In this document: piece after piece, positions 43,470-51,344 of the stretch
Position numbering within the stretch: the first letter of the stretch is position 1
Layout of the letters: each line of letters opens with the position of its first letter
DNA from: Bradyrhizobium sp. AT1
GTDB lineage: Bacteria > Pseudomonadota > Alphaproteobacteria > Rhizobiales > Xanthobacteraceae
DNA length: 64,000 nucleotides
Direction: 5' to 3'
NCBI RefSeq assembly: GCF_001590795.1
Contig: NZ_JXDL01000001.1
Coordinates: forward strand, 4,515,494-4,579,493
The notes under the pieces: model-generated
Seen by the model: the letters and a program-made list of their open reading frames with translations, nothing else
Told to the model about the DNA's origin: nothing
The model's database searches: none
Translations under genes and position numbers: made by a program

Positions 43470-45467
43470 ATGTCTCCTGATCTTCTCAAGCTCATCTTCG
43501 GCCGGCTCGGCTTCGAATCGCTGCCGCTGCACGAGCCGATCGTCGTCGGCACCTTCGTGGTGGTCGCGCTCGGCGGCGCCGCGCTGCTCGGCGGTCTCAC
43601 CTATTTCCGCCTCTGGGGTTATCTCTGGCGCGAATGGTTCACCACGGTGGACCACAAGCGCATCGGCATCATGTACATGATCCTCGGCATCGTGATGCTG
43701 CTGCGCGGCTTTGCCGACGCGCTGATGATGCGCGGCCAGCAGATGCTGGCCTTTGGCGGCTCCGAAGGCTATCTCAACGCCCATCACTACGACCAGGTCT
43801 TCACAGCCCACGGCGTGATCATGATCTTCTTCGTGGCGATGCCGCTTGTCACGGGCCTGATGAACTACGTCGTGCCGCTGCAGATCGGCGCGCGCGACGT
43901 CTCGTTCCCGTTCCTGAACAATTTCAGCTTCTGGATGACGGTCGGCGGCGCGGTTCTGGTGATGGCTTCGCTGTTCATCGGTGAGTTCGCCCGCACCGGC
44001 TGGCTGGCTTATCCGCCGCTGTCGAACATCGGCTACAGTCCCGATGTCGGCGTCGACTATTACATCTGGGCGCTGCAGGTCGCCGGCGTCGGCACGACCT
44101 TGTCCGGCATCAACCTGATCTGCACCATCGTCAAGCTGCGCTGCCCCGGCATGACCATGATGAAGATGCCGGTGTTCACCTGGACCTCGCTCTGCACCAA
44201 CGTCCTGATCGTCGCCTCCTTCCCGGTCCTGACCGTCGTGCTCGCGCTGCTGTCGCTCGACCGCTATGTCGGCACCAACTTCTTCACGAACGATTTCGGG
44301 GGCAGCCCGATGATGTACGTGAACCTGATCTGGATCTGGGGCCACCCCGAGGTCTACATCCTGGTTCTCCCGGCGTTCGGCATCTTCTCCGAGGTGACCT
44401 CGACGTTCTCCGGCAAGCGGCTGTTCGGCTACACCTCGATGGTCTACGCCACGGTGGTCATCACCATTCTGTCGTACCTGGTGTGGCTGCACCACTTCTT
44501 CACGATGGGCTCGGGCGCCAGCGTCAACTCGTTCTTCGGCATCACCACGATGATCATCTCGATCCCGACGGGCGCGAAGATGTTCAACTGGCTGTTCACG
44601 ATGTATCGCGGCCGCATCCGCTACGAGCTGCCGATGATGTGGACGATCGCCTTCATGCTGACCTTCGTGATCGGCGGCATGACCGGCGTGCTGCTGGCGG
44701 TGCCGCCGGCCGACTTCGTCCTGCACAACAGCCTGTTCCTGATCGCGCATTTCCACAACGTGATCATCGGCGGCGTGGTGTTCGGCGCCTTCGCCGGCAT
44801 CTCCTACTGGTTCCCGAAGGCGTTCGGCTTCAAGCTCGATCCGTTCTGGGGCAAGCTGTCGTTCTGGTTCTGGGTCACCGGCTTCTACCTCGCCTTCATG
44901 CCGCTCTATGTGCTCGGCCTGATGGGCGTGACCCGCCGCCTGCGCGTATTCGACGACCCGTCCCTGCAGATCTGGTTCGTCATCGCCGCGATCGGCGCCG
45001 GCCTCGTGCTCCTCGGCATCATGTGCATGCTGGTGCAGTTCGCGGTCAGCTTCCTCAGGCGCGAGCAGCTCAAGGACGTCACCGGCGATCCCTGGGATGC
45101 GCGCACGCTGGAATGGGCGACCTCCTCGCCGCCGCCGGACTACAACTTCGCCTTCACCCCCGTCGTTCACGACAATGACGCATGGTGGGACATGAAGCGC
45201 CGCGGCTACCAGCGTCCGCTCACTGGCTTCCGGCCGATCCACATGCCCAGCAGCACGGGCACCGGCATCATCCTCGCCGGCCTCGCCACCGCGATGGGTT
45301 TTGGCCTGATTTGGTACATCTGGTGGCTGGCTGCCGTGAGCTTCATCGCGATGCTCGCCGTCGGGATCGGTCACACCTTCAACTATCACCGCGACTTCGA
45401 CATTCCGGCTGACGACGTCATCCGGACCGAGGACGCGCGCACCAAACTGCTCGCCGGAGCCAAGTAA
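43470..45467 (+). CDS. cyoB: Quinol oxidase subunit I
   Basis: A 665-residue heme-copper oxidase subunit I, the proton-pumping catalytic core that reduces O2 with quinol. Metal ligands are visible: the low-spin heme His in VFTAHGVIMIFF, the Cu-B His with cross-linked Tyr in WGHPEVYILVLP, the paired His in WLHHFF, and the high-spin and low-spin heme His in IAHFHNVIIGG. About 15 membrane helices and the length match CyoB. It starts 11 bases after cyoA and abuts cyoC directly. Confidence 0.95.
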   Translation: MSPDLLKLIFGRLGFESLPLHEPIVVGTFVVVALGGAALLGGLTYFRLWGYLWREWFTTVDHKRIGIMYMILGIVMLLRGFADALMMRGQQMLAFGGSEGYLNAHHYDQVFTAHGVIMIFFVAMPLVTGLMNYVVPLQIGARDVSFPFLNNFSFWMTVGGAVLVMASLFIGEFARTGWLAYPPLSNIGYSPDVGVDYYIWALQVAGVGTTLSGINLICTIVKLRCPGMTMMKMPVFTWTSLCTNVLIVASFPVLTVVLALLSLDRYVGTNFFTNDFGGSPMMYVNLIWIWGHPEVYILVLPAFGIFSEVTSTFSGKRLFGYTSMVYATVVITILSYLVWLHHFFTMGSGASVNSFFGITTMIISIPTGAKMFNWLFTMYRGRIRYELPMMWTIAFMLTFVIGGMTGVLLAVPPADFVLHNSLFLIAHFHNVIIGGVVFGAFAGISYWFPKAFGFKLDPFWGKLSFWFWVTGFYLAFMPLYVLGLMGVTRRLRVFDDPSLQIWFVIAAIGAGLVLLGIMCMLVQFAVSFLRREQLKDVTGDPWDARTLEWATSSPPPDYNFAFTPVVHDNDAWWDMKRRGYQRPLTGFRPIHMPSSTGTGIILAGLATAMGFGLIWYIWWLAAVSFIAMLAVGIGHTFNYHRDFDIPADDVIRTEDARTKLLAGAK

Positions 45468-46097
45468 ATGACTGTTGCCGTCAATCCCTCACAAACCGGC
45501 GAGCCGATCTTCTACGTCGCCGAGGAGCATCCGCATCCGGAAGGCTGGAGCACCTCGCTCGGCTTCTGGATCTACCTGATGAGCGATTGCCTCATCTTCG
45601 CGATCCTGTTCGCCACCTTCGGCGTGCTCGGCGGCAATTACGCCGCCGGACCGGCGCCGAAAGACCTGTTCGACCTGAACCTGGTCGCGGTGAACACCTC
45701 GATGCTGCTGCTGTCGTCGATCACCTACGGCTTCGCCATGCTGACGATGCAGCAGAACAAGGTCGCGCAGACGCAAATCTGGCTGGCGATCACCGGCCTG
45801 TTCGGCCTCGCCTTCATCGGCATCGAGCTCACCGAGTTCGCCCACATGATCCATGAGGGTGCCACGCCGCAGCGCAGCGCCTTCCTGTCCGCCTTCTTCA
45901 CCCTGGTCGGCACCCACGGCCTGCACGTCTCCTGCGGCCTGATCTGGCTGGTGACCTTGATGGTGCAGGTCGGCAAGTTCGGCCTGATCGAGGCCAACCG
46001 CCGCCGTCTGATGTGCCTGTCGATGTTCTGGCACTTCCTCGACGTGGTCTGGATCGGCGTCTTCACCTTCGTCTATCTCCTGGGAGTTCTGCGATGA
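45468..46097 (+). CDS. cyoC: Quinol oxidase subunit III
   Basis: A 209-residue subunit III with five membrane helices. Segments such as LGFWIYLMSDCLIFAILFAT and AFLSAFFTLVGTHGLHVSCG are characteristic. It starts right after the cyoB stop and overlaps cyoD by 4 bases. Confidence 0.93.
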   Translation: MTVAVNPSQTGEPIFYVAEEHPHPEGWSTSLGFWIYLMSDCLIFAILFATFGVLGGNYAAGPAPKDLFDLNLVAVNTSMLLLSSITYGFAMLTMQQNKVAQTQIWLAITGLFGLAFIGIELTEFAHMIHEGATPQRSAFLSAFFTLVGTHGLHVSCGLIWLVTLMVQVGKFGLIEANRRRLMCLSMFWHFLDVVWIGVFTFVYLLGVLR

Positions 46098-46474
46098 GCA
46101 CCGATACCCACGCCGCCCACGCGGACGACCATCACCACGACGGCGGCCATTCCCACGGCACGTTTTCGAGCTACATGCTCGGCTTCGTGCTCTCGGTCGT
46201 GCTGACCGCGATCCCGTTCTGGCTGGTGATGAGCGGCGCGCTGCCGAACAAGCAGATCACCGCCCTCGTCATCATGGCCTTCGCGGTCGTGCAGATCGTC
46301 GTGCACATGATCTACTTCCTGCACATGAACACGACGTCCGAGAACGGCTGGAGCATGATGGCGCTGATCTTCACCATCGTCATGGTGGTGATCGCGCTGT
46401 CGGGTTCGCTGTGGGTGATGAGCCACCTCAACAGCAACATGATGCCGATGCACCAGATGAGCGGGATGAATTGA
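46094..46474 (+). CDS. cyoD: Quinol oxidase subunit IV
   Basis: A 126-residue subunit IV with three membrane helices (YMLGFVLSVVLTAIPFWLVM, ALVIMAFAVVQIVVHMIYFL, MALIFTIVMVVIALSGSLWV). It has a His-rich N-terminus (HADDHHHDGGHSH), which could bind metal. It helps assemble the oxidase. It overlaps cyoC (ATGA) and the SURF1 reading frame begins at its stop. Confidence 0.92.
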   Translation: MSTDTHAAHADDHHHDGGHSHGTFSSYMLGFVLSVVLTAIPFWLVMSGALPNKQITALVIMAFAVVQIVVHMIYFLHMNTTSENGWSMMALIFTIVMVVIALSGSLWVMSHLNSNMMPMHQMSGMN

Positions 46475-46488
46475 ACGAGATCGGGACC

Positions 46489-47322
46489 GTGACGGACAAG
46501 GAAGGCGCGTCGCGCGGCAAGGCTGCGCGCGCGCCCTCCCTGTGGCTGACGGTCCTCTCGCTGATCGCCTTCGTCATCCTGATCGCACTCGGCGTCTGGC
46601 AGATCGAGCGCCGGGCCTGGAAGCTGGCGCTGATCGACCGCGTCGAGCAGCGCGTCCATGCCCCGGCGGCGCCGATCCCCTCGCCCGCCTCATGGCCCGC
46701 GGTCAGCGCCACCAACGACGAATACAGGCATGTCCACGTCACCGGCCGCTTCCTGCATGACCGCGAGACGCTGGTGCAGGCCGTCACCGAGGAAGGCCCG
46801 GGCTATTGGGTGCTGACGCCGCTTCAGCGCGGCGACGGCACGCAGGTCCTGATCAACCGCGGCTTCGTGCCGTCGGAGCGGCGCGACGCATCGAGCCGCC
46901 AAAGCGGCAATCCGGACGGCCAGGTCGAGATCACCGGCCTGCTCCGCATCACCGAGCCCAAAGGCGGGTTCCTCCGCAACAACGTGCCTCAGCACAACCG
47001 CTGGTATTCGCGCGATGTCGCCGCGATCGCGATGGCCCGAGGTCTCCACGATGTCGCGCCCTTCTTCGTCGATGCCGATGCGGGATCACAATCCGGCGTC
47101 GGGCCGATCGGCGGATTGACCGTGATCCGCTTTCCCAATAACCACCTGATCTACGCGCTGACGTGGTTTGCCCTGGCCTTCATGCTGGCCGGCAGGCTCT
47201 TCGTCACATTCGGCGGCGGGCTGTTCCGCCGCAAGCGCTTCGTCCACGACAAGGCCGGCGGCCGGGATGCCGCCACGCGCAGGACGGGATCAGATGCTGG
47301 AACGATCGTCGAACAGGCCTGA
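46489..47322 (+). CDS. SURF1 family oxidase assembly protein
   Basis: A 277-residue SURF1-like protein, two membrane helices flanking a periplasmic domain, that helps insert heme into subunit I. Motifs: the helix LIAFVILIALGVWQIERRAW ending in the conserved GxWQxxRxxWK, the strand GYWVLTPLQRGDGTQVLINR, GFVPSERR, and the C-terminal NNHLIYALTWFALAFML. The start is uncertain: GTG 46489 or TTG 46471, which overlaps the cyoD stop. The end overlaps the kinase gene. Confidence 0.85.
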   Translation: MTDKEGASRGKAARAPSLWLTVLSLIAFVILIALGVWQIERRAWKLALIDRVEQRVHAPAAPIPSPASWPAVSATNDEYRHVHVTGRFLHDRETLVQAVTEEGPGYWVLTPLQRGDGTQVLINRGFVPSERRDASSRQSGNPDGQVEITGLLRITEPKGGFLRNNVPQHNRWYSRDVAAIAMARGLHDVAPFFVDADAGSQSGVGPIGGLTVIRFPNNHLIYALTWFALAFMLAGRLFVTFGGGLFRRKRFVHDKAGGRDAATRRTGSDAGTIVEQA

Positions 47323-48697
47323 CGACGGGAAGACGCATTCCCAGACATTTGCGCGTGACGGGGTGGCCGTCACGCTGCAATCGCAGGCGGATGCGCGCAG
47401 CGAGCTGGTCGGTGCTGCGCCGACTGACGACGAGACCAATCGCAAGAACATGGCGCTGCTGATCCAGCTGCGCTGGACCGCGGTAGTCGGCCAGATCGTG
47501 ACCATCGGCGGCGTGCATTTTGGGCTCGGCATTCCCCTGCCCCTGGAGCGGATGGGCGCGGTGATCGGCGCGCTGGTGCTGCTCAACGTCTCCAGCCTGA
47601 TCTGGGTGCGCCATCGCGCCGCGATCACCAATAACGAGCTGCTGGTCGCCCTGATGCTCGACGTCGCCGCGCTGACCGCGCAACTTTACCTCTCCGGCGG
47701 CGCCACCAACCCCTTCACCTCGCTGTTCCTGCTCCAGGTGACGCTCGGCGCGGTGCTGCTCGATGCGCGCTCGACCTGGTCGCTTGTCGCGCTGACCTGC
47801 GCGAGTTTTGTCTGGCTGACGCTGGCGTACCGACCGCTGGACCTGCCGCCGAACCCGTTGAGTGAGACTTATTCTCTCACCGTGCTGGGCATGCTGCTCG
47901 GCTTCGTGCTCAACGCCGTGCTGCTGGTCGTGTTCGTCACCCGCATCAATCGAAACCTGCGCGAGCGCGACGCGCATCTGGCGGCGTTCCGCCAACATGC
48001 CGCCGAGCAGGACCACATCATACGCATGGGCCTGCTTGCCTCCGGCGCGGCGCATGAGCTCGGCACGCCGCTCGCCTCGCTCTCGGTGATCCTCAGCGAT
48101 TGGCGCCGCATGCCGGATCTCGCCGCCGATCAGGAGCTCGCCGAGGATCTCGCCGAGATGGAAACCTCGCTGCAGCGCTGCAAGTCGATCGTCACGGGCA
48201 TCCTGGTGTCGGCCGGCGAAGCGCGGGGCGAAGGCTCCTCGCCGACGACGGTGACGGCCTTCGTGACCGCTTTGGTCGACGAATGGCGCGACGCGCGCTC
48301 GGCGCGGACGCTCTACTTCGTCAATACGTTCGGCGCGGACGTTGCGATCGTCTCCGACGTCGCCTTGAAGCAGGTCATCTTCAACGTGCTCGACAACGCC
48401 TATGAGGTCTCGCGCGATTGGGTCGAGCTCGTGGCCGAGCGCGAGGGCGACAACCTCGTGCTGTCGATCAGTGACCGCGGCCCGGGCTTTGCGCCGGAGA
48501 TGCTGGCGCAGCTCGGCAAGCCCTATCAGTCGAGCAAGGGCCGCGCCGGCGGCGGGCTCGGGCTGTTCCTGGTGGTCAACGTCGTGCGCAAGCTGGGGGG
48601 CAGCGTCACGGCTGAGAACCACAGGAAACGCGGCGCCACCGTGCGCCTGACGCTGCCGCTCGCAACGCTGGCGATCGGAGGGAATTTTGACGCCTGA
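47294..48697 (+). CDS. ActS/PrrB/RegB-type redox-sensing histidine kinase
   Basis: A 467-residue membrane kinase. About six helices cover residues 53-215; the quinone-binding heptad GGATNPF, diagnostic of RegB/PrrB, is at 135-141. The H-box is LLASGAAHELGTPLASLSVI with His254, and Cys296 in LQRCKSIV corresponds to the redox cysteine of RegB by its spacing. The ATP-binding motifs NVLDNAYE, SDRGPGF and GGGLGLFLV follow. In this family, oxidised quinone or the cysteine turns the kinase off. It overlaps the SURF1 gene end, so it is co-expressed with the oxidase it probably regulates. Confidence 0.9.
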   Translation: MLERSSNRPDDGKTHSQTFARDGVAVTLQSQADARSELVGAAPTDDETNRKNMALLIQLRWTAVVGQIVTIGGVHFGLGIPLPLERMGAVIGALVLLNVSSLIWVRHRAAITNNELLVALMLDVAALTAQLYLSGGATNPFTSLFLLQVTLGAVLLDARSTWSLVALTCASFVWLTLAYRPLDLPPNPLSETYSLTVLGMLLGFVLNAVLLVVFVTRINRNLRERDAHLAAFRQHAAEQDHIIRMGLLASGAAHELGTPLASLSVILSDWRRMPDLAADQELAEDLAEMETSLQRCKSIVTGILVSAGEARGEGSSPTTVTAFVTALVDEWRDARSARTLYFVNTFGADVAIVSDVALKQVIFNVLDNAYEVSRDWVELVAEREGDNLVLSISDRGPGFAPEMLAQLGKPYQSSKGRAGGGLGLFLVVNVVRKLGGSVTAENHRKRGATVRLTLPLATLAIGGNFDA

Positions 48698-49220
48698 CCG
48701 TTCGCTCATCGTCGTCGAGGACGATGCCGGCTTCGCCCGCACGCTAAAGCGCTCGTTCGAGCGCCGCGACTACGAGGTCGTGCTGGCCGCCTCGATCGAG
48801 GACGTGCGCAAGGCCCTGGAGGAGCGAACCTTCGGCCATGCCGTGGTCGACCTCAAGCTCGGCGGCGCCTCCGGCCTTGCCTGCGTCGAGCTGCTGCACG
48901 CGCATGATCCCGACATGCTGATCGTGGTGCTCACAGGCTTTGCCAGCATCTCCACCGCCGTGGAGGCGATCAAGCTCGGCGCTTGCCATTATCTGGCAAA
49001 GCCCTCCAACACCGACGATATCGAAGCCGCCTTCACCAAGGCCGAGGGCAATACCGAGGTCGCGCTCGATGCGCGGCCGACCTCGATCAAGACGCTGGAA
49101 TGGGAGCGCATCCACCAGACGCTGATCGAGACCGATTTCAACATCTCGGAAGCAGCGCGGCGATTGGGCATGCACCGGCGCACGCTGGCAAGGAAGCTCG
49201 AGAAGCGGCCGGTGAAGTAG
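48687..49220 (+). CDS. ActR/PrrA/RegA-type response regulator
   Basis: A 177-residue response regulator. The receiver holds the acidic pair EDD (11-13), phosphorylated Asp55 in VVDLKLGG, TGFAS and the YLAKPS lysine motif. The C-terminal Fis-type HTH (IHQTLIETDFNISEAARRLG, then MHRRTLARKL) is the conserved DNA-binding end of RegA. It starts with TTG after GGAGG and overlaps the kinase stop by 11 bases. In related bacteria RegA controls respiration, carbon and nitrogen fixation. Confidence 0.9.
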   Translation: MTPDRSLIVVEDDAGFARTLKRSFERRDYEVVLAASIEDVRKALEERTFGHAVVDLKLGGASGLACVELLHAHDPDMLIVVLTGFASISTAVEAIKLGACHYLAKPSNTDDIEAAFTKAEGNTEVALDARPTSIKTLEWERIHQTLIETDFNISEAARRLGMHRRTLARKLEKRPVK

Positions 49221-49241
49221 GCCGTCCGCAACTTCTCACCG

Positions 49242-49345
49242 CCGTCATTCCGGGGCGTGCGAAGCACGAGCCCGGAATCCATCGGGCGACAGAGACGGTG
49301 ACGAATGGATTCCGGGCTCTCGCTTCGCACGCCCCGGAATGACGG
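49242..49345. repeat. REP-like palindromic repeat
   Basis: CCGTCATTCCGGGGCGTGCG ... CCCGGAATCCAT faces ATGGATTCCGGG ... CGCACGCCCCGGAATGACGG around a 22-base centre; nearly every base pairs. It sits after regA. Confidence 0.85.
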
Positions 49346-49375
49346 CGGTGTCACACGGCTGCCCCCTCCGACCCC

Positions 49376-49409
49376 AAACAAAAAGCCCGGCCGAACGGCC
49401 GGGCTTTTG
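49376..49409 (-). terminator. Intrinsic terminator of the carD transcript (usable in both directions)
   Basis: A perfect 13-base stem, AAAAGCCCGGCCG/CGGCCGGGCTTTT with a two-base AA loop, lies at 49381-49408. On the reverse strand it is followed by TTTTTGTTTG, giving a typical rho-independent terminator 25 bases past the carD stop. Confidence 0.85.
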
Positions 49410-49433
49410 ATTGCTTGCGCAGAACGAAAGCGC

Positions 49434-50255
49434 TTACGCGGCCTCGTCGGCGACGGAGGTGTCGCCGCCATCGGTATCGTCAGTATCGCCCTCGGCATCC
49501 GCATCGGCTTCACCTTCGGCTTCCGCCTTGGCGTTACGGCGCGGGCTCTTGGCGAGCTGGGCTTCGATCTCCTTGACCGCTTCGGTCTCGGTCGAGTGCT
49601 GCACCACCGCGATCTCGCGGGACAGGCGATCGAGCGCCGCTTCATAGAGCTGGCGTTCGCTGTAGGACTGCTCCGGCTGCGATTCCGAGCGATAGAGGTC
49701 GCGCACGACTTCCGCGATCGCGACGATGTCGCCCGAATTGATCTTCGCTTCGTATTCCTGGGCGCGGCGCGACCACATGGTGCGCTTGACGCGGGCGCGG
49801 CCCTTGAGGGTCTCCAGCGCCTTCTTCACCAGCACGGGCTCGGACAGCTTGCGCATGCCGACATTGGCGACCTTGGCGGTCGGCACGCGCAGCGTCATCT
49901 TGTCCTTGATGAAGTTGATGACGAACAGCTCGAGCTTGGCACCTGCGATCTCCTGCTCCTCGATGGCCAGGATCTGGCCGACGCCGTGAGCGGGATAGAC
50001 GACGAATTCGTTGGCCTTGAAGCCCTGGCGCTGGGTCACGACCTTCTTTTCCTCGACCTTCGGCGCAGCAACGGGCTTCGCGGCCGGCTTGGCAGCGGCG
50101 ACGGGAGCCTTGGCAGGAGCAGCGGCAACGGGAGCCTTCGGCGCGGCGGGCTTGGCAGCGGGGGCCTTGGACGCGGGCGCCTTGGCAGTCACAGGCTTGG
50201 CAGCAGGCTTTGCAGCGGTCGCTTTCGCGGCCGGTTTGGCAGTCTTGTTAGGCAT
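49434..50255 (-). CDS. CarD family transcriptional regulator
   Basis: A CarD-type RNA polymerase-binding regulator, 273 residues from the ATG at 50255. After a Lys/Ala/Pro-rich, histone H1-like segment of about 70 residues comes the CarD Tudor-like domain (FKANEFVVYPAHGVGQILAI) and its helical DNA-binding part (TMWSRRAQEYEAKINSGDIV, then EVVRDLYRSESQPEQSYSE). The end is acidic (AEGEADADAEGDTDDTDGGD). It tunes rRNA and stress promoters. The frame stays open to a GTG at 50453 with the same Lys/Ala bias, so the protein may be up to 339 residues. A strong terminator follows. Confidence 0.87.
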   Translation of the reverse strand: MPNKTAKPAAKATAAKPAAKPVTAKAPASKAPAAKPAAPKAPVAAAPAKAPVAAAKPAAKPVAAPKVEEKKVVTQRQGFKANEFVVYPAHGVGQILAIEEQEIAGAKLELFVINFIKDKMTLRVPTAKVANVGMRKLSEPVLVKKALETLKGRARVKRTMWSRRAQEYEAKINSGDIVAIAEVVRDLYRSESQPEQSYSERQLYEAALDRLSREIAVVQHSTETEAVKEIEAQLAKSPRRNAKAEAEGEADADAEGDTDDTDGGDTSVADEAA

Positions 50256-50599
50256 TGCGCTTCTTTTGTTCTTCGAGGACTTTGCAGCCGGTGCCTTCGT
50301 CGCGGTCCGACCCTTGGATGCGCTACGGCTGGCCGCGGCGACTTTTTTGGCCTCCTTATGGGAAGCCCTCGCTGAAGTACTCTTTTTACGCGTTTTCTGT
50401 GACACAGCCTGCGCGCGGAAACTGCCACGCCCCTGTTCGACATTTGGTTTCACGGGAACCCAGAGGGGCCAACGGGGCTGACGGGGTTCGGCTTAATGTG
50501 CCCAATATAGCACATTTCCCGCAAAAATCAATGATTTAGGGGTCTTCAGGGCTGGTTTTCGGCGGCAGCGCCGCTATTAGGGTTAAGTTTGGGCCCGAT
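50256..50599. other. carD upstream region
   Basis: The first 198 bases stay in the carD frame and encode more Lys/Ala/Ser-rich sequence, possibly a longer N-terminus. The rest is a promoter-sized stretch rich in A and T around 50500-50545, ending at the ferredoxin stop. No other gene is seen. Confidence 0.4.
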
Positions 50600-50938
50600 T
50601 TAGTCGCCGGAGCCGGGGTTCGGAGAAAAATATTTCTCGAACTTGCCTTCCATGCCGTCGAATTCCTTGGCGTCGGCAGGTGATTCTTTCTTCTGGGTGA
50701 TGTTCGGCCAGCTCTTGGCGTACTGGGTGTTCACTTCCAGCCACTTCTCGAGGCCCGGTTCCGTGTCCGGCTTGATGGCGTCGGCGGGGCATTCCGGCTC
50801 GCACACGCCGCAATCGATGCACTCGTCCGGGTGGATGACGAGCATGTTGTCACCCTCGTAGAAACAGTCGACCGGGCAGACCTCGACGCAGTCGGTGTAC
50901 TTGCACTTGATGCAGTTTTCAGTGACGACGTAAGTCAT
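50600..50938 (-). CDS. fdxA: Ferredoxin FdxA (7Fe type)
   Basis: A 112-residue ferredoxin with one 3Fe-4S and one 4Fe-4S cluster. Cysteines are in TENCIKCKYTDCVEVCP (9, 12, 17, 21) and DECIDCGVCEPECP (40, 43, 46, 50), matching the FdxA pattern. The C-terminal extension (GLEKWLEVNTQYAKSWPNIT) is typical of the alphaproteobacterial form. It carries electrons in the cytoplasm. The CarD gene downstream is a common neighbour in these bacteria. Confidence 0.95.
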   Translation of the reverse strand: MTYVVTENCIKCKYTDCVEVCPVDCFYEGDNMLVIHPDECIDCGVCEPECPADAIKPDTEPGLEKWLEVNTQYAKSWPNITQKKESPADAKEFDGMEGKFEKYFSPNPGSGD

Positions 50939-51070
50939 CCAACGCTCCGAAAAGCTCTTTTAAAAGTCGCGGCTTGCGTAGCGCGGATGGCCCGGCGCCG
51001 CAAGGTCGGGAAGGCCCGATCATGACACTTGTGTGCGTTTCATCGACCAAGAAATGAATGCGATGCGCAA

Positions 51071-51340
51071 TTAATTGCGCGCACCGAGCTCCTCGTAGAG
51101 CACGCGGGCCGAAGCAGCATCGCCGCGGCGTTCGCTAAAGCCTGTCACTCTCAACACGCGGACGGTGCGATCGAGCGCGACGGTGATGACGTCGCCGAGC
51201 TTGATCGCGTGACCAGGCGACTTTTCGCGCTCACCGTTGACGCGAACGTGGCCCTTTTCGACGAGTTCAGCGGCCGAGGTGCGCGCCTTCACCACCCGCG
51301 CGTGCCACAGCCATTTGTCGAGGCGCTGCCGCTCGGTCGT
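51071..51340 (-). CDS. RNA-binding S4 domain protein (Hsp15-like), non-standard start
   Basis: A small S4-domain protein of 89 residues. The domain is RQRLDKWLWHARVVKARTSA, then ELVEKGHVRVNGEREKSPGH and KLGDVITVAL. Relatives such as Hsp15 bind stalled 50S ribosomes or rRNA. The nearest in-frame ATG/GTG/TTG is the GTG at 51295, which would delete RQRLDKWLWHAR. A stop lies a short way upstream, so no normal codon covers the domain. The ACG at 51338-51340 lies 7 bases after AAGGAG and is the best candidate start. It begins just after the helicase stop (51345). Confidence 0.72.
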   Translation of the reverse strand, partial: TTERQRLDKWLWHARVVKARTSAAELVEKGHVRVNGEREKSPGHAIKLGDVITVALDRTVRVLRVTGFSERRGDAASARVLYEELGARN

Positions 51341-51344
51341 GGGA

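Noticed and set aside
43455..45389. 644-codon open frame on the reverse strand
   Set aside because: Antisense of cyoB, whose product is unmistakable; long mirror frames are common at this G+C content.
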